Translations under genes and position numbers: made by a program
In this document: positions 33,060-42,151 of the stretch, piece after piece
Position numbering within the stretch: the first letter of the stretch is position 1
Layout: each line of letters starts with the position of its first letter
Assembly: GCA_033763695.1 (NCBI GenBank)
Contig: JANRKB010000023.1
Location: 1 to 64,000, forward strand
From: JANRKB01 sp033763695
GTDB lineage: Bacteria; Planctomycetota; Phycisphaerae; Phycisphaerales; UBA1924
DNA length: 64,000 nucleotides
Direction of reading: 5' to 3'
The notes under the pieces: generated by a model
Database searches by the model: none
Told to the model about the DNA's origin: nothing
What the model saw: only the letters and a program-made list of their open reading frames with translations

Positions 33060-34012
33060 GCCGTTGTCCCCGCATCGATCTGCCACGCCGCCTTCGAGAG
33101 CGGCACACGCATCGCATCACGAAGCGGCCGCGACTCAATGACGCGCACAAGCGAGCGTGCGAGCGACGCGACGTGGTTGGTCGGTGCAACACACACCTCG
33201 GCCGCCGCGGGATGCAGCGCAGCCACCGACTCATCGCGCGGGCAGATCGTCGACACACCCATCGCATGGGCGCTGCGGATCAGGAGGCGTTCGTGCGGCG
33301 TGACCCGGTCTTCTTCACGCACCAGCACGGCGGCGTCGCACGCGGGCAGCCACGACCAGATCGGCTCGGGCGTCACGAACACCTTGCCGCCGAGCCGCGA
33401 GGCTTTGTGGAACCGCCGGGCGCGCGTGAGTCGATCTGACCCGCGCGGCAGGATGATGTGCAGCGGGAATCCTGCCTCGTAGAGCGTTCCGGCCATGAAC
33501 ATCATGCGTACCGCGTCGCCCCGCTGCGGCGGATCGGCCAGCAGACATGCCAGCAGTGCGTCGTCATCGAGGCCAAGTTCGGCGCGGCGTGCCGCTCGGG
33601 CTTGCTTGGCGTTCGCCACTCCCACCGGGCCCGCCTGGCTGATGTGTGGTGTGGCGTCGATCACGCGCGACATCGGGGCTGCGTCGCGGGCGAGCGGCAC
33701 GATCTCTGTGTTCGAGCAGCGGACCTCGTCAAACAGCGGGCGCGTCGCGATGAACCGTCGGAGCGAACGCGAGGCCAATGCCGCGATCCCCAGGGGCGTG
33801 CCGATGCGATCGGTGCTGCGCAGGCCGAGCGAGGCCGCGCGGGCCTCGTCATCGCTTGATCCGAGGATGCAGACGCGATGCTCCGCGTCGGGCGAGGAGC
33901 GAATGCTGTCGCGGCAGGCGAGCACGCTCGCATCTGTCGCGTCGGCATGACGCCGCGCGAAGAAAAGCCCTCGCGGCTCGGACCAAGTGCGGATCAGGTG
34001 CAGAACACGCAT
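33056..34012 (-). CDS. Glycosyltransferase-like (GT4/GT-B-type) protein
   Basis: The 318-residue product starts MRVLHLIRTWSEPRGLFFA and has a GT-B-like two-domain pattern. The second half looks like a group 1 glycosyltransferase (LLACLLADPPQRGDAVRMMF, VFVTPEPIWSWLPACDAAVL, ERLLIRSAHAMGVSTICP), but the usual E-x7-E motif is not clear. The assignment is therefore tentative. It is translationally coupled by GTGA to the LMW phosphatase gene. Confidence 0.55.
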   Translation of the reverse strand: MRVLHLIRTWSEPRGLFFARRHADATDASVLACRDSIRSSPDAEHRVCILGSSDDEARAASLGLRSTDRIGTPLGIAALASRSLRRFIATRPLFDEVRCSNTEIVPLARDAAPMSRVIDATPHISQAGPVGVANAKQARAARRAELGLDDDALLACLLADPPQRGDAVRMMFMAGTLYEAGFPLHIILPRGSDRLTRARRFHKASRLGGKVFVTPEPIWSWLPACDAAVLVREEDRVTPHERLLIRSAHAMGVSTICPRDESVAALHPAAAEVCVAPTNHVASLARSLVRVIESRPLRDAMRVPLSKAAWQIDAGTTA

Positions 34013-34060
34013 ACGCCTTGAGGATATCGCCCCGGTGCCGCACGTGCGTGCCGCAATCCC

Positions 34061-34786
34061 TTACTTGCTCGCGCGATCGCGGCTCGGTGCGGCGTGCTCG
34101 TAGAACATTTCCGCGACGGCGCGCCCGGCTTCCTTGGCCAGTTGCTCCTGCGCCGCCAGAAGTTCAGCGTTGTTGCTCGGCAGGTCATTGACCCGCTGCT
34201 TGAGCACCATGTCGATCGGATAGCCGGCGGCGTCATTCCCCAGCGGGAAGAGACGCTTCTGGTTGGCCGCGTCGATCACCTTGACACGCAAACGTGCCGA
34301 CGGCGAGAACGTGGCGTTGTCCTGCGAGAGCGTGAACGTCTCGAAGACGACATGAATGACAACTTCCGCGTTGCACGCATTGCCGATCGCCGCGACGCTC
34401 ATTGGTTCGCCGAAGCGATCGCGGGTCGCGGCCGTCAGCGCGGCGCGTCCGTCGATGGCGGCGACCTCGCCCGCGGGAGTCTTGGTCAGCACGTCGTTCT
34501 CAAGCATGAACTTGGTCGCCGTCTCGGCAACGACGGCGCGGAGCGTGCGCCGCGGCAGACGGTTGTCGCGATCATCGACAAACACGACAGTGGGGCGGGT
34601 TGGCTCGAGCGTGTGGACGGCCTTGATCTTGTCTGGGCCGACGGCGATGAAGTAGGCGGCCCCAACGTAGTTGCAGCCCGGCGTCACGAGCGTCGTGAGC
34701 AGGCACGCTCCGGCAAGGCCGAGCAGCATGCTCGTCTTCCGCATCGCGGTGGAGAAATTGAGGGTTTGTCGCGAGGAGATGTTCAT
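34061..34786 (-). CDS. Putative lipoprotein, paired with the next upstream gene
   Basis: The product (241 residues from 34786; 227 from the ATG at 34744) carries a lipoprotein signal ending VTPGC. The mature part begins NYVGAAYFIAVGPDKIK and contains VVFVDDRDNRLPRRTLRAVV. No enzyme motif is seen. No Shine-Dalgarno decides between the two ATGs; the shorter form (MRKTSMLLGLAGACLL) gives a more typical signal peptide. Architecture resembles the neighbouring lipoprotein at 34819-35508. Confidence 0.65.
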   Translation of the reverse strand: MNISSRQTLNFSTAMRKTSMLLGLAGACLLTTLVTPGCNYVGAAYFIAVGPDKIKAVHTLEPTRPTVVFVDDRDNRLPRRTLRAVVAETATKFMLENDVLTKTPAGEVAAIDGRAALTAATRDRFGEPMSVAAIGNACNAEVVIHVVFETFTLSQDNATFSPSARLRVKVIDAANQKRLFPLGNDAAGYPIDMVLKQRVNDLPSNNAELLAAQEQLAKEAGRAVAEMFYEHAAPSRDRASK

Positions 34787-34818
34787 GGCGATGGGGGCGT
34801 TTGAGACGAGGCGGAGCG

Positions 34819-35508
34819 TCAATACGTGATGTAGTACATCTCGTCGTGCGTGTAAAAGAGCCACGTCGAACGATCAACAAACCGCGAGAGCAACGTGCCG
34901 ACGACCAGGTCGCGGCTCATGTCCGCGTTGCTGGTGCCCGACTTGTCGGGGAACTTCACGCGGATGGACTTCTGGTACGCGAACTCGTCGGCCAGCGGGC
35001 CGTCCGTCTCGGCAAGGCCGAGCGTGCCGGCCGCGACGCCGTCCCAGAGATACTGGTTGCCGGCTTCGTTGGTCGCAAAGTCGGTCAACTCGATGATGAT
35101 GAGCCGCTGCACGCCGCCGAGGTCTTTGGCGAGCTCTGAGTGCGTGCGTGTCTGCCACGACGGGTTGTTCGCAATGTAACCGATGACCGTCATCGGCGGC
35201 ACGTAGCCAGTCGCCTCGGCGTTCTCCTTGAGCCGCTCGGAGATGCGTCCGATGAGCTCCGACCCGATGCCCGGATACTGCGATTCGATCAGGCGATCGG
35301 CCGAGACGAGCACGGCAAATGACTTGCCCTTGAGGCCGAGGTAATCCGCAGGCACGCTGCGCGGCACCGACCTTCGGTAGGACTCCGCCATGCCGCCGAT
35401 CCCGGCGCCGATGATGTTGCAGCCAGCCGCACTCAGGTTCAATGCCGCGAGCGTGCCGAGCATGGCAAGGAGCAACGAGCGGGGTTTGAAGAGACTTCGC
35501 AGGCTCAT
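34819..35508 (-). CDS. Putative lipoprotein
   Basis: The 229-residue product has a lipoprotein signal (SLLLAMLGTLAALNLSAAGC) followed by NIIGAGIGGMAESYRRSVPR. The mature domain has FAVLVSADRLIESQYPGIGS and QRLIIIELTDFATNEAGNQY, and ends in a Tyr-rich segment. No known function. The layout, short NxxG-start after Cys then a VxVxxDR strand, parallels the downstream lipoprotein, so they may be distant paralogues. Confidence 0.68.
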   Translation of the reverse strand: MSLRSLFKPRSLLLAMLGTLAALNLSAAGCNIIGAGIGGMAESYRRSVPRSVPADYLGLKGKSFAVLVSADRLIESQYPGIGSELIGRISERLKENAEATGYVPPMTVIGYIANNPSWQTRTHSELAKDLGGVQRLIIIELTDFATNEAGNQYLWDGVAAGTLGLAETDGPLADEFAYQKSIRVKFPDKSGTSNADMSRDLVVGTLLSRFVDRSTWLFYTHDEMYYITY

Positions 35509-35573
35509 GATGCGTCCGGAGTCGTGCAAGGTGTGTCCGTGGATCAACGTCGGTCGGAGCTTTGGGCGGGCGG

Positions 35574-36050
35574 CTAGCGGCGGGCGTGCATCCAGATCGT
35601 GTATCCCCACGCCGTCAGCAGCATCAGGCCCGCGACGATCAGTGTCCGAGGCTGGACGAGCCGAGCCGCGGCATCCAGTGCTCGCGACCTGGTCAACGCC
35701 GTGTGGGCCGCGACCGAGCATATCACGCTCGTGAGGACGGCGAGCAGGCAGCCCATCGGCTGCGTGCGAAACGAAGCGACGAGGTCACCGTGGGCAGCGT
35801 GGCTGAAGGCAGTGGTCATGCCGCAGGTCATGCACGGAAAGCCCCACATGGTCTTCCAGGCGCAGGGCGGCAGGCCAAGCTGGCGATGGGTTTCCACGCC
35901 GCTGGGGTCGGGGGTGAGGCGCCACGCCACGACAAGCACGCTCGCGCACGCGAGCATGACCAAGGCCGCCACCAGACGTTCGCCCGGCGACGCGCGGCGG
36001 TTCCGCGCTTTTGTCACGCGCGGCTGAATTGCAGCGACGGGTTCGCCCAT
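35574..36050 (-). CDS. DUF2752 membrane protein
   Basis: The 158-residue product has three membrane segments and the DUF2752 motif between the first two: PPCAWKTMWGFPCMTCGMTT followed by AFSHAAHGD. The two or three Cys in CxxC context are typical. Function unknown. No ribosome site is visible at the ATG. Confidence 0.8.
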   Translation of the reverse strand: MGEPVAAIQPRVTKARNRRASPGERLVAALVMLACASVLVVAWRLTPDPSGVETHRQLGLPPCAWKTMWGFPCMTCGMTTAFSHAAHGDLVASFRTQPMGCLLAVLTSVICSVAAHTALTRSRALDAAARLVQPRTLIVAGLMLLTAWGYTIWMHARR

Positions 36051-36087
36051 GCAGGCGAGGGTATGCGATGTGCGTCCGCGGAGTTCG

Positions 36088-37869
36088 TCAGGCCGAGGCC
36101 CGGCGTGCGAGCATCGCGGCGTCCACCACGCTGATCGTGCTGATCATCGGCGTGCGACCCGGCGCGTCCTCGCTCAGCCGCAGCAACTCATGCTGACGGT
36201 GCAGCCAGCGCGGCGATGTCGCCACCCGGATGACGTTCCGCAGCACGAGACAACGCAGCGTCAGATCCGGCGGCGCGCCGTTCACGCCGGGCGCGCCGGA
36301 GCGACCAAGAGAGCGATCAAACGCATCAATCGCGTTGCGCAGTCGATTCGCGAGCACATCGGGCGGCGCGGTGAGCACAAACACATCGGCGCCGTGATGC
36401 CCGAGGAAGATGCCCGATTCATTACGCACGACGTGATGGTCGAGCATCGCGCCAAGACGCGCGAGGACCTCATCACCGAGGGCGTAGCCGTGTGCTTCGT
36501 TGTACTTGGCAAAGCCGCGCAGGTCGACGAAGGCCACCTCCGCCTCGGCGGCGTTGGGCGTGCCGGGGCCAAAGCGCAGCATGCGGCTGATGTGTTCCTC
36601 GGTGCGGATGCGCCCGGGCAACGTCGGGAGCGTGCGCATCGGCTGCTGCTCGCCGCGGATGGCATCGCCCGCGGCACGAAGCAGTTCACTGCGCGAGATC
36701 ACTCCGACGATCTGGCCGTTGTCTTCCACGATCAGCGGCGTGGTCTCGCCGCTCGCGCGATGGTCCGACGCGGAAAGGATGTCGATTGCGTCCGCGATCG
36801 GCGTTTGCGCATGAACGACGACGGCGCGCGTGTCGGTGATGCTCAGCAGTGACGCGAACGCACGGTCTTCTTCCGCCGCCGCCAGAACGACGCCGCGATG
36901 GCACCAGCCGATCGGTCGATCATGGTCCGACACCACGCAGCCCGACGCCGACGGATGCTCCGTCAGTTCCTGCGCGGCTTCGAGAACGGTGAACTGGCCC
37001 GGCATGGTGCGCACGCTGCGGCAGTACCTTGCCAATGACGGCAACGCTTGCGACTCGGTCGCGCGGGCGTTGGCCCGCGAGTGCAACCACTCCAGCAGTT
37101 CTTCGCGAAGTGTCTGCGTCGGATCACCCGGACGGGCAAGGTAGAACCCCTGGGCGTACTGCACGCCAAGTTCGATGAGCTTGGCAAGTTCGGCCTGGGT
37201 CTCGATTCCCTCGGCGATCATCTTGACGCCGCTGAGACGTGCAAAGTGCACGAAGAAGCGGATGAGGTTCTGACGCACCGGGTCGTGATCGATGCCGCCG
37301 ATCAACTCGCGATCGAGCTTCAGCCAGTCCGGGCGCAGGGCCATGATGCGATTCAGGCCGCTGGTTCCCGCGCCCACGTCATCAAGCGCGATCTGGAAGC
37401 CGTACGCGCGGACCAGTCGCACCTGCTCCTCAAGCCCTTCGATGTGCTGCTGGTCGGAGTGTTCGGTCACTTCCAGCACGATCCGCGACGGCGACAGACC
37501 CGGCACACGACGCACGTTCTCCAGCATCGTGTCGGCGAAACGACCGTCCGCAAAAACCTGCGGCGTCGTGTTGATGAACAGTTGCGTTTCGACCGGCAGA
37601 TCGAGCGCGGCACGCAGATTCGTCGTTCGCGTCACCTGCTCCAGATGCCAAAGCATTCCGAGCTTCTCGGCGGCGGCGAAAAGCTCAGCGGGGTTCTTGA
37701 AGCCAGAAGACGGATCGGGACGCGTCAGACCTTCGCAGCCCGAGATGACGCCGCGGGTCAGATCGACAATCGGCTGAAAGCGGGCCTGAACGAGCCTGTG
37801 CTGGATGAGGTGGGAGATGGACTGGCGAGTGGGGTCGCCGCCGGGGGTGCTCAGGCTCAGTGCAGTCAT
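36088..37869 (-). CDS. EAL - CBS pair - degenerate GGDEF protein
   Basis: The 593-residue cytosolic protein has three parts. EAL (about 25-270) keeps the catalytic set: CEGLTRP, INTTPQVF, LEVTEH, ALDDVGAGTSGLNR, LKLDREL and IAEGIET, so c-di-GMP hydrolysis is likely. A pair of CBS domains (about 290-410; FTVLEAAQELTEHPSASGCV, TPLIVEDNGQIVGVISRSEL) could sense adenine nucleotides. The C-terminal GGDEF-like domain (about 440-590) has FLGHHGADVFVL where an active cyclase has GGDEF, so it is probably inactive and perhaps a GTP or ligand sensor. GGAG six bases upstream supports the ATG at 37869. Confidence 0.9.
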   Translation of the reverse strand: MTALSLSTPGGDPTRQSISHLIQHRLVQARFQPIVDLTRGVISGCEGLTRPDPSSGFKNPAELFAAAEKLGMLWHLEQVTRTTNLRAALDLPVETQLFINTTPQVFADGRFADTMLENVRRVPGLSPSRIVLEVTEHSDQQHIEGLEEQVRLVRAYGFQIALDDVGAGTSGLNRIMALRPDWLKLDRELIGGIDHDPVRQNLIRFFVHFARLSGVKMIAEGIETQAELAKLIELGVQYAQGFYLARPGDPTQTLREELLEWLHSRANARATESQALPSLARYCRSVRTMPGQFTVLEAAQELTEHPSASGCVVSDHDRPIGWCHRGVVLAAAEEDRAFASLLSITDTRAVVVHAQTPIADAIDILSASDHRASGETTPLIVEDNGQIVGVISRSELLRAAGDAIRGEQQPMRTLPTLPGRIRTEEHISRMLRFGPGTPNAAEAEVAFVDLRGFAKYNEAHGYALGDEVLARLGAMLDHHVVRNESGIFLGHHGADVFVLTAPPDVLANRLRNAIDAFDRSLGRSGAPGVNGAPPDLTLRCLVLRNVIRVATSPRWLHRQHELLRLSEDAPGRTPMISTISVVDAAMLARRASA

Positions 37870-38299
37870 CTCTCGCTCCACATCTTTGGTTCGTGGCGTT
37901 CGCACGCGGGGCGAAGGCTCGAACGATCCAGGTCGGTTCGCGAAGACAGCCCCGCGACCGCTCTCTCATGTCCGCTGCGGTTGTGTCCCTCAACACGCAC
38001 GGCCAGCATTGAGATCGGGCGATTGCAAACGCCTCTCGCGTCATGGGCTTGCGCGATGCCGCGAACGACGCGCGTGCAACAGACTCGCAGAATGTGACGG
38101 CACGTTTCCGGGCTTATTGCATCGCTTCAGGTCCGATCAACCCGGCTGATCGCATTCTCGGGCGACGCTCGCAAAAGCACACAGGCCGCCCCATGTGGAG
38201 CGGCCTGCGAGAAGTACTGCATTCTGTCGCGTGGGTCGGTTTATGCGGTCTGAGTGGCTTGGATCGCCCGTGCCGCTCAACGAGTCCCCAACCAGGGCA
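37870..38299. other. Intergenic region between nuoA and the EAL gene
   Basis: A 430-base gap, both neighbours on the minus strand. It contains the nuoA terminator at its right part; nothing else is recognisable. Confidence 0.5.
38174..38207 (-). terminator. Rho-independent terminator of nuoA
   Basis: An 8-bp stem CAGGCCGC/GCGGCCTG (38182-38189 with 38200-38207), about 90 bases past the nuoA stop on the minus strand, followed there by a short TTTT run. Confidence 0.6.
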
Positions 38300-38698
38300 T
38301 CAGTCGAACTTAAAGACGCCCTTGCGATAGCCGTAGACGTACGCCACGACGGTCGTGAGCAGGAAGAAGAGGATGCGGAAGAGCCAGACAAGGCCTTCGC
38401 TGGTGTGCGGGGCCAGGTTCGGGAACGTCGCGGCCCAGGGATAGAGGAAGACGACTTCCACATCGAACACGAGGAAGACCATCGCGATGAGATAGAAGCG
38501 GACGTTGAACCGCTTGCGGGCGGTGCCGATCGGGTTCATGCCCGACTCGTACGACTGGCTCTTGACCACGCCGTCACGCCGCGGCCCGAGCACCATCGTC
38601 GCAACGAGGTTCATCACCGCGAATCCGATCGCCATCATGATGACGAGGATCAGCGGCAGGTACGACGAGAGATCAGTGGCGGCGAGCGTGGTCAGCAT
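38300..38698 (-). CDS. nuoA: NADH-quinone oxidoreductase subunit A
   Basis: The 132-residue membrane subunit of complex I has three spans and the family core YESGMNPIGTARKRFNVRFY followed by FDVEVVFLYPWA. GAGG five bases upstream supports the ATG at 38698. nuoA normally heads a nuo operon; here nuoB does not follow. The gene ends in its own terminator with an EAL gene beyond, so the rest of the complex must be elsewhere. Confidence 0.95.
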   Translation of the reverse strand: MLTTLAATDLSSYLPLILVIMMAIGFAVMNLVATMVLGPRRDGVVKSQSYESGMNPIGTARKRFNVRFYLIAMVFLVFDVEVVFLYPWAATFPNLAPHTSEGLVWLFRILFFLLTTVVAYVYGYRKGVFKFD

Positions 38699-38763
38699 GC
38701 GACCTCATGATAGCGGGCGCGCCCTTGTCCGTCGTTTGCACGACGCTCGATCTACGCTCGACC

Positions 38764-39333
38764 ATGGAACTGCTCACCCGCCGCCTTCGCCTCGTCGCCT
38801 GCACCGAGGCCATGGTGCGGGCCTCGATCGCGCGCGATGGCTCGCTCGCTCAACTCCTCGGATGCGTCGTGCCGGATCACTGGCCGCCCGATCTCGCCGA
38901 GGTCGAGCCGATGATGGCCGACGCCCTCGCCGCCCACCCTGATCACGTCGGGTGGTGGGGGTGGTATGGCCTGCAGCAGCCTGACAACCCGATGACACCC
39001 GCAACGCTCGTCGTCACCGGCGGCGTGCTGCGGAAGGATGATGTCGCGATACTCGGCTACGGCACGCTCAAACCCTTTGAGGGACAGGGCTTTGCATCCG
39101 AAGCCGCCGCCGCGATCGCGATCTGGGCTGCGGCCCAGCCCGGTACTCGGCGTGTCATCGCCACCACGTTTGAGCGACACGTGGCATCGCGGCGCGTGCT
39201 GGATCGGGCCGGGTTTGTCCTCGTCGGGCCGTCCGCCAACGATGCCACAGCGCCGGAGAGCGACCGCCAAGGCCGCGGCACGTTGCTCGAGTTCGAATAC
39301 CGCCAGGGGGCGTTCCGCCACCTGCCACGATGA
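38764..39333 (+). CDS. GNAT-family N-acetyltransferase
   Basis: The 189-residue product resembles RimJ/RimL-type acetyltransferases: MELLTRRLRLVACTEAMVRA at the start, then the acetyl-CoA segment GTLKPFEGQGFASEAAAAIA and the C-terminal FERHVASRRVLDRAGFVLVG. The substrate is unknown. The ATG at 38764 fits the family start; no ribosome site is clear. It is divergent from nuoA. Confidence 0.85.
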   Translation: MELLTRRLRLVACTEAMVRASIARDGSLAQLLGCVVPDHWPPDLAEVEPMMADALAAHPDHVGWWGWYGLQQPDNPMTPATLVVTGGVLRKDDVAILGYGTLKPFEGQGFASEAAAAIAIWAAAQPGTRRVIATTFERHVASRRVLDRAGFVLVGPSANDATAPESDRQGRGTLLEFEYRQGAFRHLPR

Positions 39334-39664
39334 CAGGGCAACCATGCCGCGGGCCGACGGCACCGACACCGAGCCCGCCCAGAATCGCCCTGTGGCCCTT
39401 CCCAACGCACTTGGACGCCCTCTGAGCCGGTGGCGACACGACCACCCCGCTGGCACAGACGTTGCAATCCGTCCCCCTACGCCGCAGTCCCGACCTGTCG
39501 GGGCATCGGTGGCTGGTCCGTACATCGTTCGAACATGTGAGTCCTGTCCTCGGGGGCGTCGGCCCGTGAATCGGCCCGCAGCCGCCCGACGCGAGGCTCA
39601 TCGGTTCGCAGTTGATCGCACTCGGTTCATCCAGTTCTTGTCCGTTCATGGGAGTCTTGACGCA
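39334..39664. other. Leader region of groEL1
   Basis: A 331-base region before groEL1. I searched for a CIRCE element (TTAGCACTC-N9-GAGTGCTAA) and found none; only an isolated GCACTC half-word near 39620. The control of this groEL is therefore not evident from sequence. Confidence 0.5.
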
Positions 39665-41395
39665 ATGGCAGCCAAAGAACTCGTCTTCGATGTCGACGCT
39701 CGTCAGTCCCTTCTCGCCGGCGTGGAGAAGCTCGCCCGCGCCGTCAAGGCGACCCTCGGCCCGCGCGGCCGCAACGCCGTCCTCGACAAGTCGTGGGGTG
39801 GCCCGACGGTGACCAAGGACGGCGTCAGCGTCGCTGAGGAAATCGAACTCACCAACAAGGCCGAGAACATGGGCGCCAAGCTCGTGAAGGAAGCCGCCAG
39901 CAAGACCAGCGATGACGCGGGCGACGGCACCACGACCGCCACCGTCCTCGCCGAGGCACTCTTCCGCGAAGGCCTCCGCCACATCGCCGCCGGCGTCGAC
40001 GCCAACGCGCTGATCCGCGGCATGAAGGCCGGCGTTGAAGCCGCCGTCGCGTCGATCAATGAACTCGCCGTCCCCGTCAAGGGCAAGGACGACATCCGCA
40101 ACGTCGCGACCATCACCGCCAACAACGATCGCGACATCGGCCAGATCATGGCCGACGCGTTCGAGAAGGTCGGCAAGGACGGCGTCATCACCGTCGAAGA
40201 GGGCAAGGGCCTCCAGACCGAAGTGACCGTCGTCGAGGGCATGCAGTTTGATCGCGGTTTCCTCTCGCCCAACTTCGTCACCGACGTGGACGCAATGAAG
40301 GTCGTCTTCGAGAAGTGCCTCGTGCTCATCCACGAGGACAAGATCGAGAGCGTTGCCAAGCTCGTCCCGCTGCTCGAGAAGGTAATGGCCAGCAAGAAGC
40401 CGCTGCTCATCATCGCCGAGGACGTGACCGGCGAGGCGCTCAGCACGCTCGTCATCAACAAGCTCCGCGGCACGCTCAATGTCGCCGCCGTCAAGGCCCC
40501 GGGCTACGGCGATCGTCGCAAGGCGATGCTTGAGGACATCGCGATCCTCACCGGCGCGACCGCCGTGATGAAGGACCTGGGCCTCGAACTCGACAAGCTC
40601 GAGATCAAGCACCTGGGCATGGCGAAGAAGATCGAAGTCGACGCCGACAACACGACCATCATCGAGGGCGCAGGCGACACCAAGACGATTCAGGCTCGCA
40701 TCGCTCAGATCCGCTCGGAGATCAGCAAGACCACCAGCGATTACGATCGCGAGAAGCTCCAGGAGCGTCTCGCCAAGCTTGCCGGCGGCGTGGCTCAGAT
40801 CAAGGTCGGTGCGGCGTCCGAGGCTGAACTCAAGGAAAAGAAGGCCCGCATCGAGGACGCGCTGCACGCGACCCGTGCGGCGGTTGCCGAGGGAATCGTC
40901 CCCGGCGGCGGCGTGTCGTTCATCCGCGCTCGCAAGGCGATCGAGGCGATGAAGCAATACAAGGCCGTCTTCGGCAAGGGTGAAGAGCACACCGCCGAGG
41001 ACGTCGGCCGCGCCGCGTTTGATTTCGCCGCGGGCGTCCGCACGGTCTTCACGGCCCTCGCGGTGCCGCTCCAGACCATCGCCGACAACGCCGGCGCCAA
41101 GGGCACGGTCGTTGTGTCCAAGGTCGCCGAGGGCAAGGGCAACTTCGGCTACAACGCGCTCACGGGCGAGTATGGCGACCTGCTCCTCGCGGGTGTCATG
41201 ACGCCTGCCAAGGTTGATCGCTCCGCGCTGCAGAACGCGTCCAGCGTCGCGACCGTCCTGCTCGCCGCCGACTGCATCATCACCAGCAAGCCCGAGCCGA
41301 AGGAAGCCGCGGGCGCGGGCGGTGGCATGGGCGGCGGCATGCCGGGCATGGGAGGAATGGGCGGCATGGGTGGCATGGGCGGGATGGGGTTCTAA
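39665..41395 (+). CDS. groEL: Chaperonin GroEL, copy 1 (canonical GGM tail)
   Basis: The 576-residue chaperonin folds proteins in an ATP-driven cage. It has LGPRGRNAVLDKSWGGPTVT, DDAGDGTTTATVLAEAL with the catalytic Asp, AVKAPGYGDRRKAMLEDIAI and GIVPGGGVSFIRA, and ends in a Gly-Gly-Met-rich tail (GGGMPGMGGMGGMGG). The ATG at 39665 has GGAG about 11 bases upstream; the long in-frame extension upstream is not coding-like. There is no groES directly before it; groES lies 1.4 kb downstream with the second groEL. Confidence 0.96.
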   Translation: MAAKELVFDVDARQSLLAGVEKLARAVKATLGPRGRNAVLDKSWGGPTVTKDGVSVAEEIELTNKAENMGAKLVKEAASKTSDDAGDGTTTATVLAEALFREGLRHIAAGVDANALIRGMKAGVEAAVASINELAVPVKGKDDIRNVATITANNDRDIGQIMADAFEKVGKDGVITVEEGKGLQTEVTVVEGMQFDRGFLSPNFVTDVDAMKVVFEKCLVLIHEDKIESVAKLVPLLEKVMASKKPLLIIAEDVTGEALSTLVINKLRGTLNVAAVKAPGYGDRRKAMLEDIAILTGATAVMKDLGLELDKLEIKHLGMAKKIEVDADNTTIIEGAGDTKTIQARIAQIRSEISKTTSDYDREKLQERLAKLAGGVAQIKVGAASEAELKEKKARIEDALHATRAAVAEGIVPGGGVSFIRARKAIEAMKQYKAVFGKGEEHTAEDVGRAAFDFAAGVRTVFTALAVPLQTIADNAGAKGTVVVSKVAEGKGNFGYNALTGEYGDLLLAGVMTPAKVDRSALQNASSVATVLLAADCIITSKPEPKEAAGAGGGMGGGMPGMGGMGGMGGMGGMGF

Positions 41396-41434
41396 CCCCG
41401 CCGGCTCCATGCCGCACACGACTTCGTCGAACCG

Positions 41435-42106
41435 ATGGACCAGTTCCTCGCCATCTTCAAAGACCTGCCCGGGTTCCTGGATCAGTTCATCCAGGCGCAC
41501 GGCTCGGGCGTCTACGCGCTGCTCTTTGCGATCATCTTCGCCGAGACCGGGCTGGTCATCATGCCGTTTCTCCCGGGCGATTCATTGCTTTTCACCGTCG
41601 GCGCGATAGCGGCCCGCGGCAGCATGAACGTTTGGCTCATCGCTGCGACGCTCATCGTCGCGGGCGTGCTTGGCGACGCGGTGAACTACCACATCGGCAA
41701 GTACATCGGGCCGCGTATCTTCAAGAGCCGTCCGGGTGAAGGCTCGTCGTGGTTCGAGCGGGCCCTCAATCGCGAGCACCTCAATCGGGCTCATTCGTTC
41801 TTCGAGAAGTACGGCGGAAAGGCCGTCGTCCTCGGGCGCTTCGTGCCGATCGTCCGCACGTTTGTCCCGTTTGTCGCAGGTGCCGGCGCGATGAACTACG
41901 GAAGGTTCTTTGTCTACAACGTTTTCGGCGGCGTGCTTTGGGTCGGCGTGTGCATCGGCGCGGGCTGGTTCTTCGGCAACATCGACTGGGTCAAGAAGAA
42001 CTTCGAAGCGGTGATCGTCGCGATCATCGTCGTCAGTCTGATTCCAGTCGCCATTGAGTTGATCATCCAGCGCCGGACGGGCAAGCCCGACGTCCCGGTT
42101 GCGTAA
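41435..42106 (+). CDS. DedA-family membrane protein
   Basis: The 223-residue integral membrane protein has FAETGLVIMPFLPGDSLLFT, GDAVNYHIGKYIG and FFEKYGGKAVVLGRFVPIVR followed by TFVPFVAGAGAMNY, the DedA/SNARE-associated pattern. Members are thought to flip undecaprenyl phosphate or other lipids and support proton-motive-force-dependent functions. It follows groEL1 by 39 bases and may share its transcript. Confidence 0.93.
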   Translation: MDQFLAIFKDLPGFLDQFIQAHGSGVYALLFAIIFAETGLVIMPFLPGDSLLFTVGAIAARGSMNVWLIAATLIVAGVLGDAVNYHIGKYIGPRIFKSRPGEGSSWFERALNREHLNRAHSFFEKYGGKAVVLGRFVPIVRTFVPFVAGAGAMNYGRFFVYNVFGGVLWVGVCIGAGWFFGNIDWVKKNFEAVIVAIIVVSLIPVAIELIIQRRTGKPDVPVA

Positions 42107-42151
42107 AGCCGCTTCTCGTCTTCGTTGGATCATCGTTTCGAGTTGCATCAC

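Noticed and set aside
39334..39664. CIRCE operator before groEL1
   Set aside because: Only a GCACTC half-word is present; the paired inverted half is missing.
39155..41500. Long minus-strand frame opposite groEL1
   Set aside because: It is an antisense shadow caused by high third-position G+C in groEL; no ribosome site and no family match. The same holds for the frame opposite groEL2 (43090-44868).
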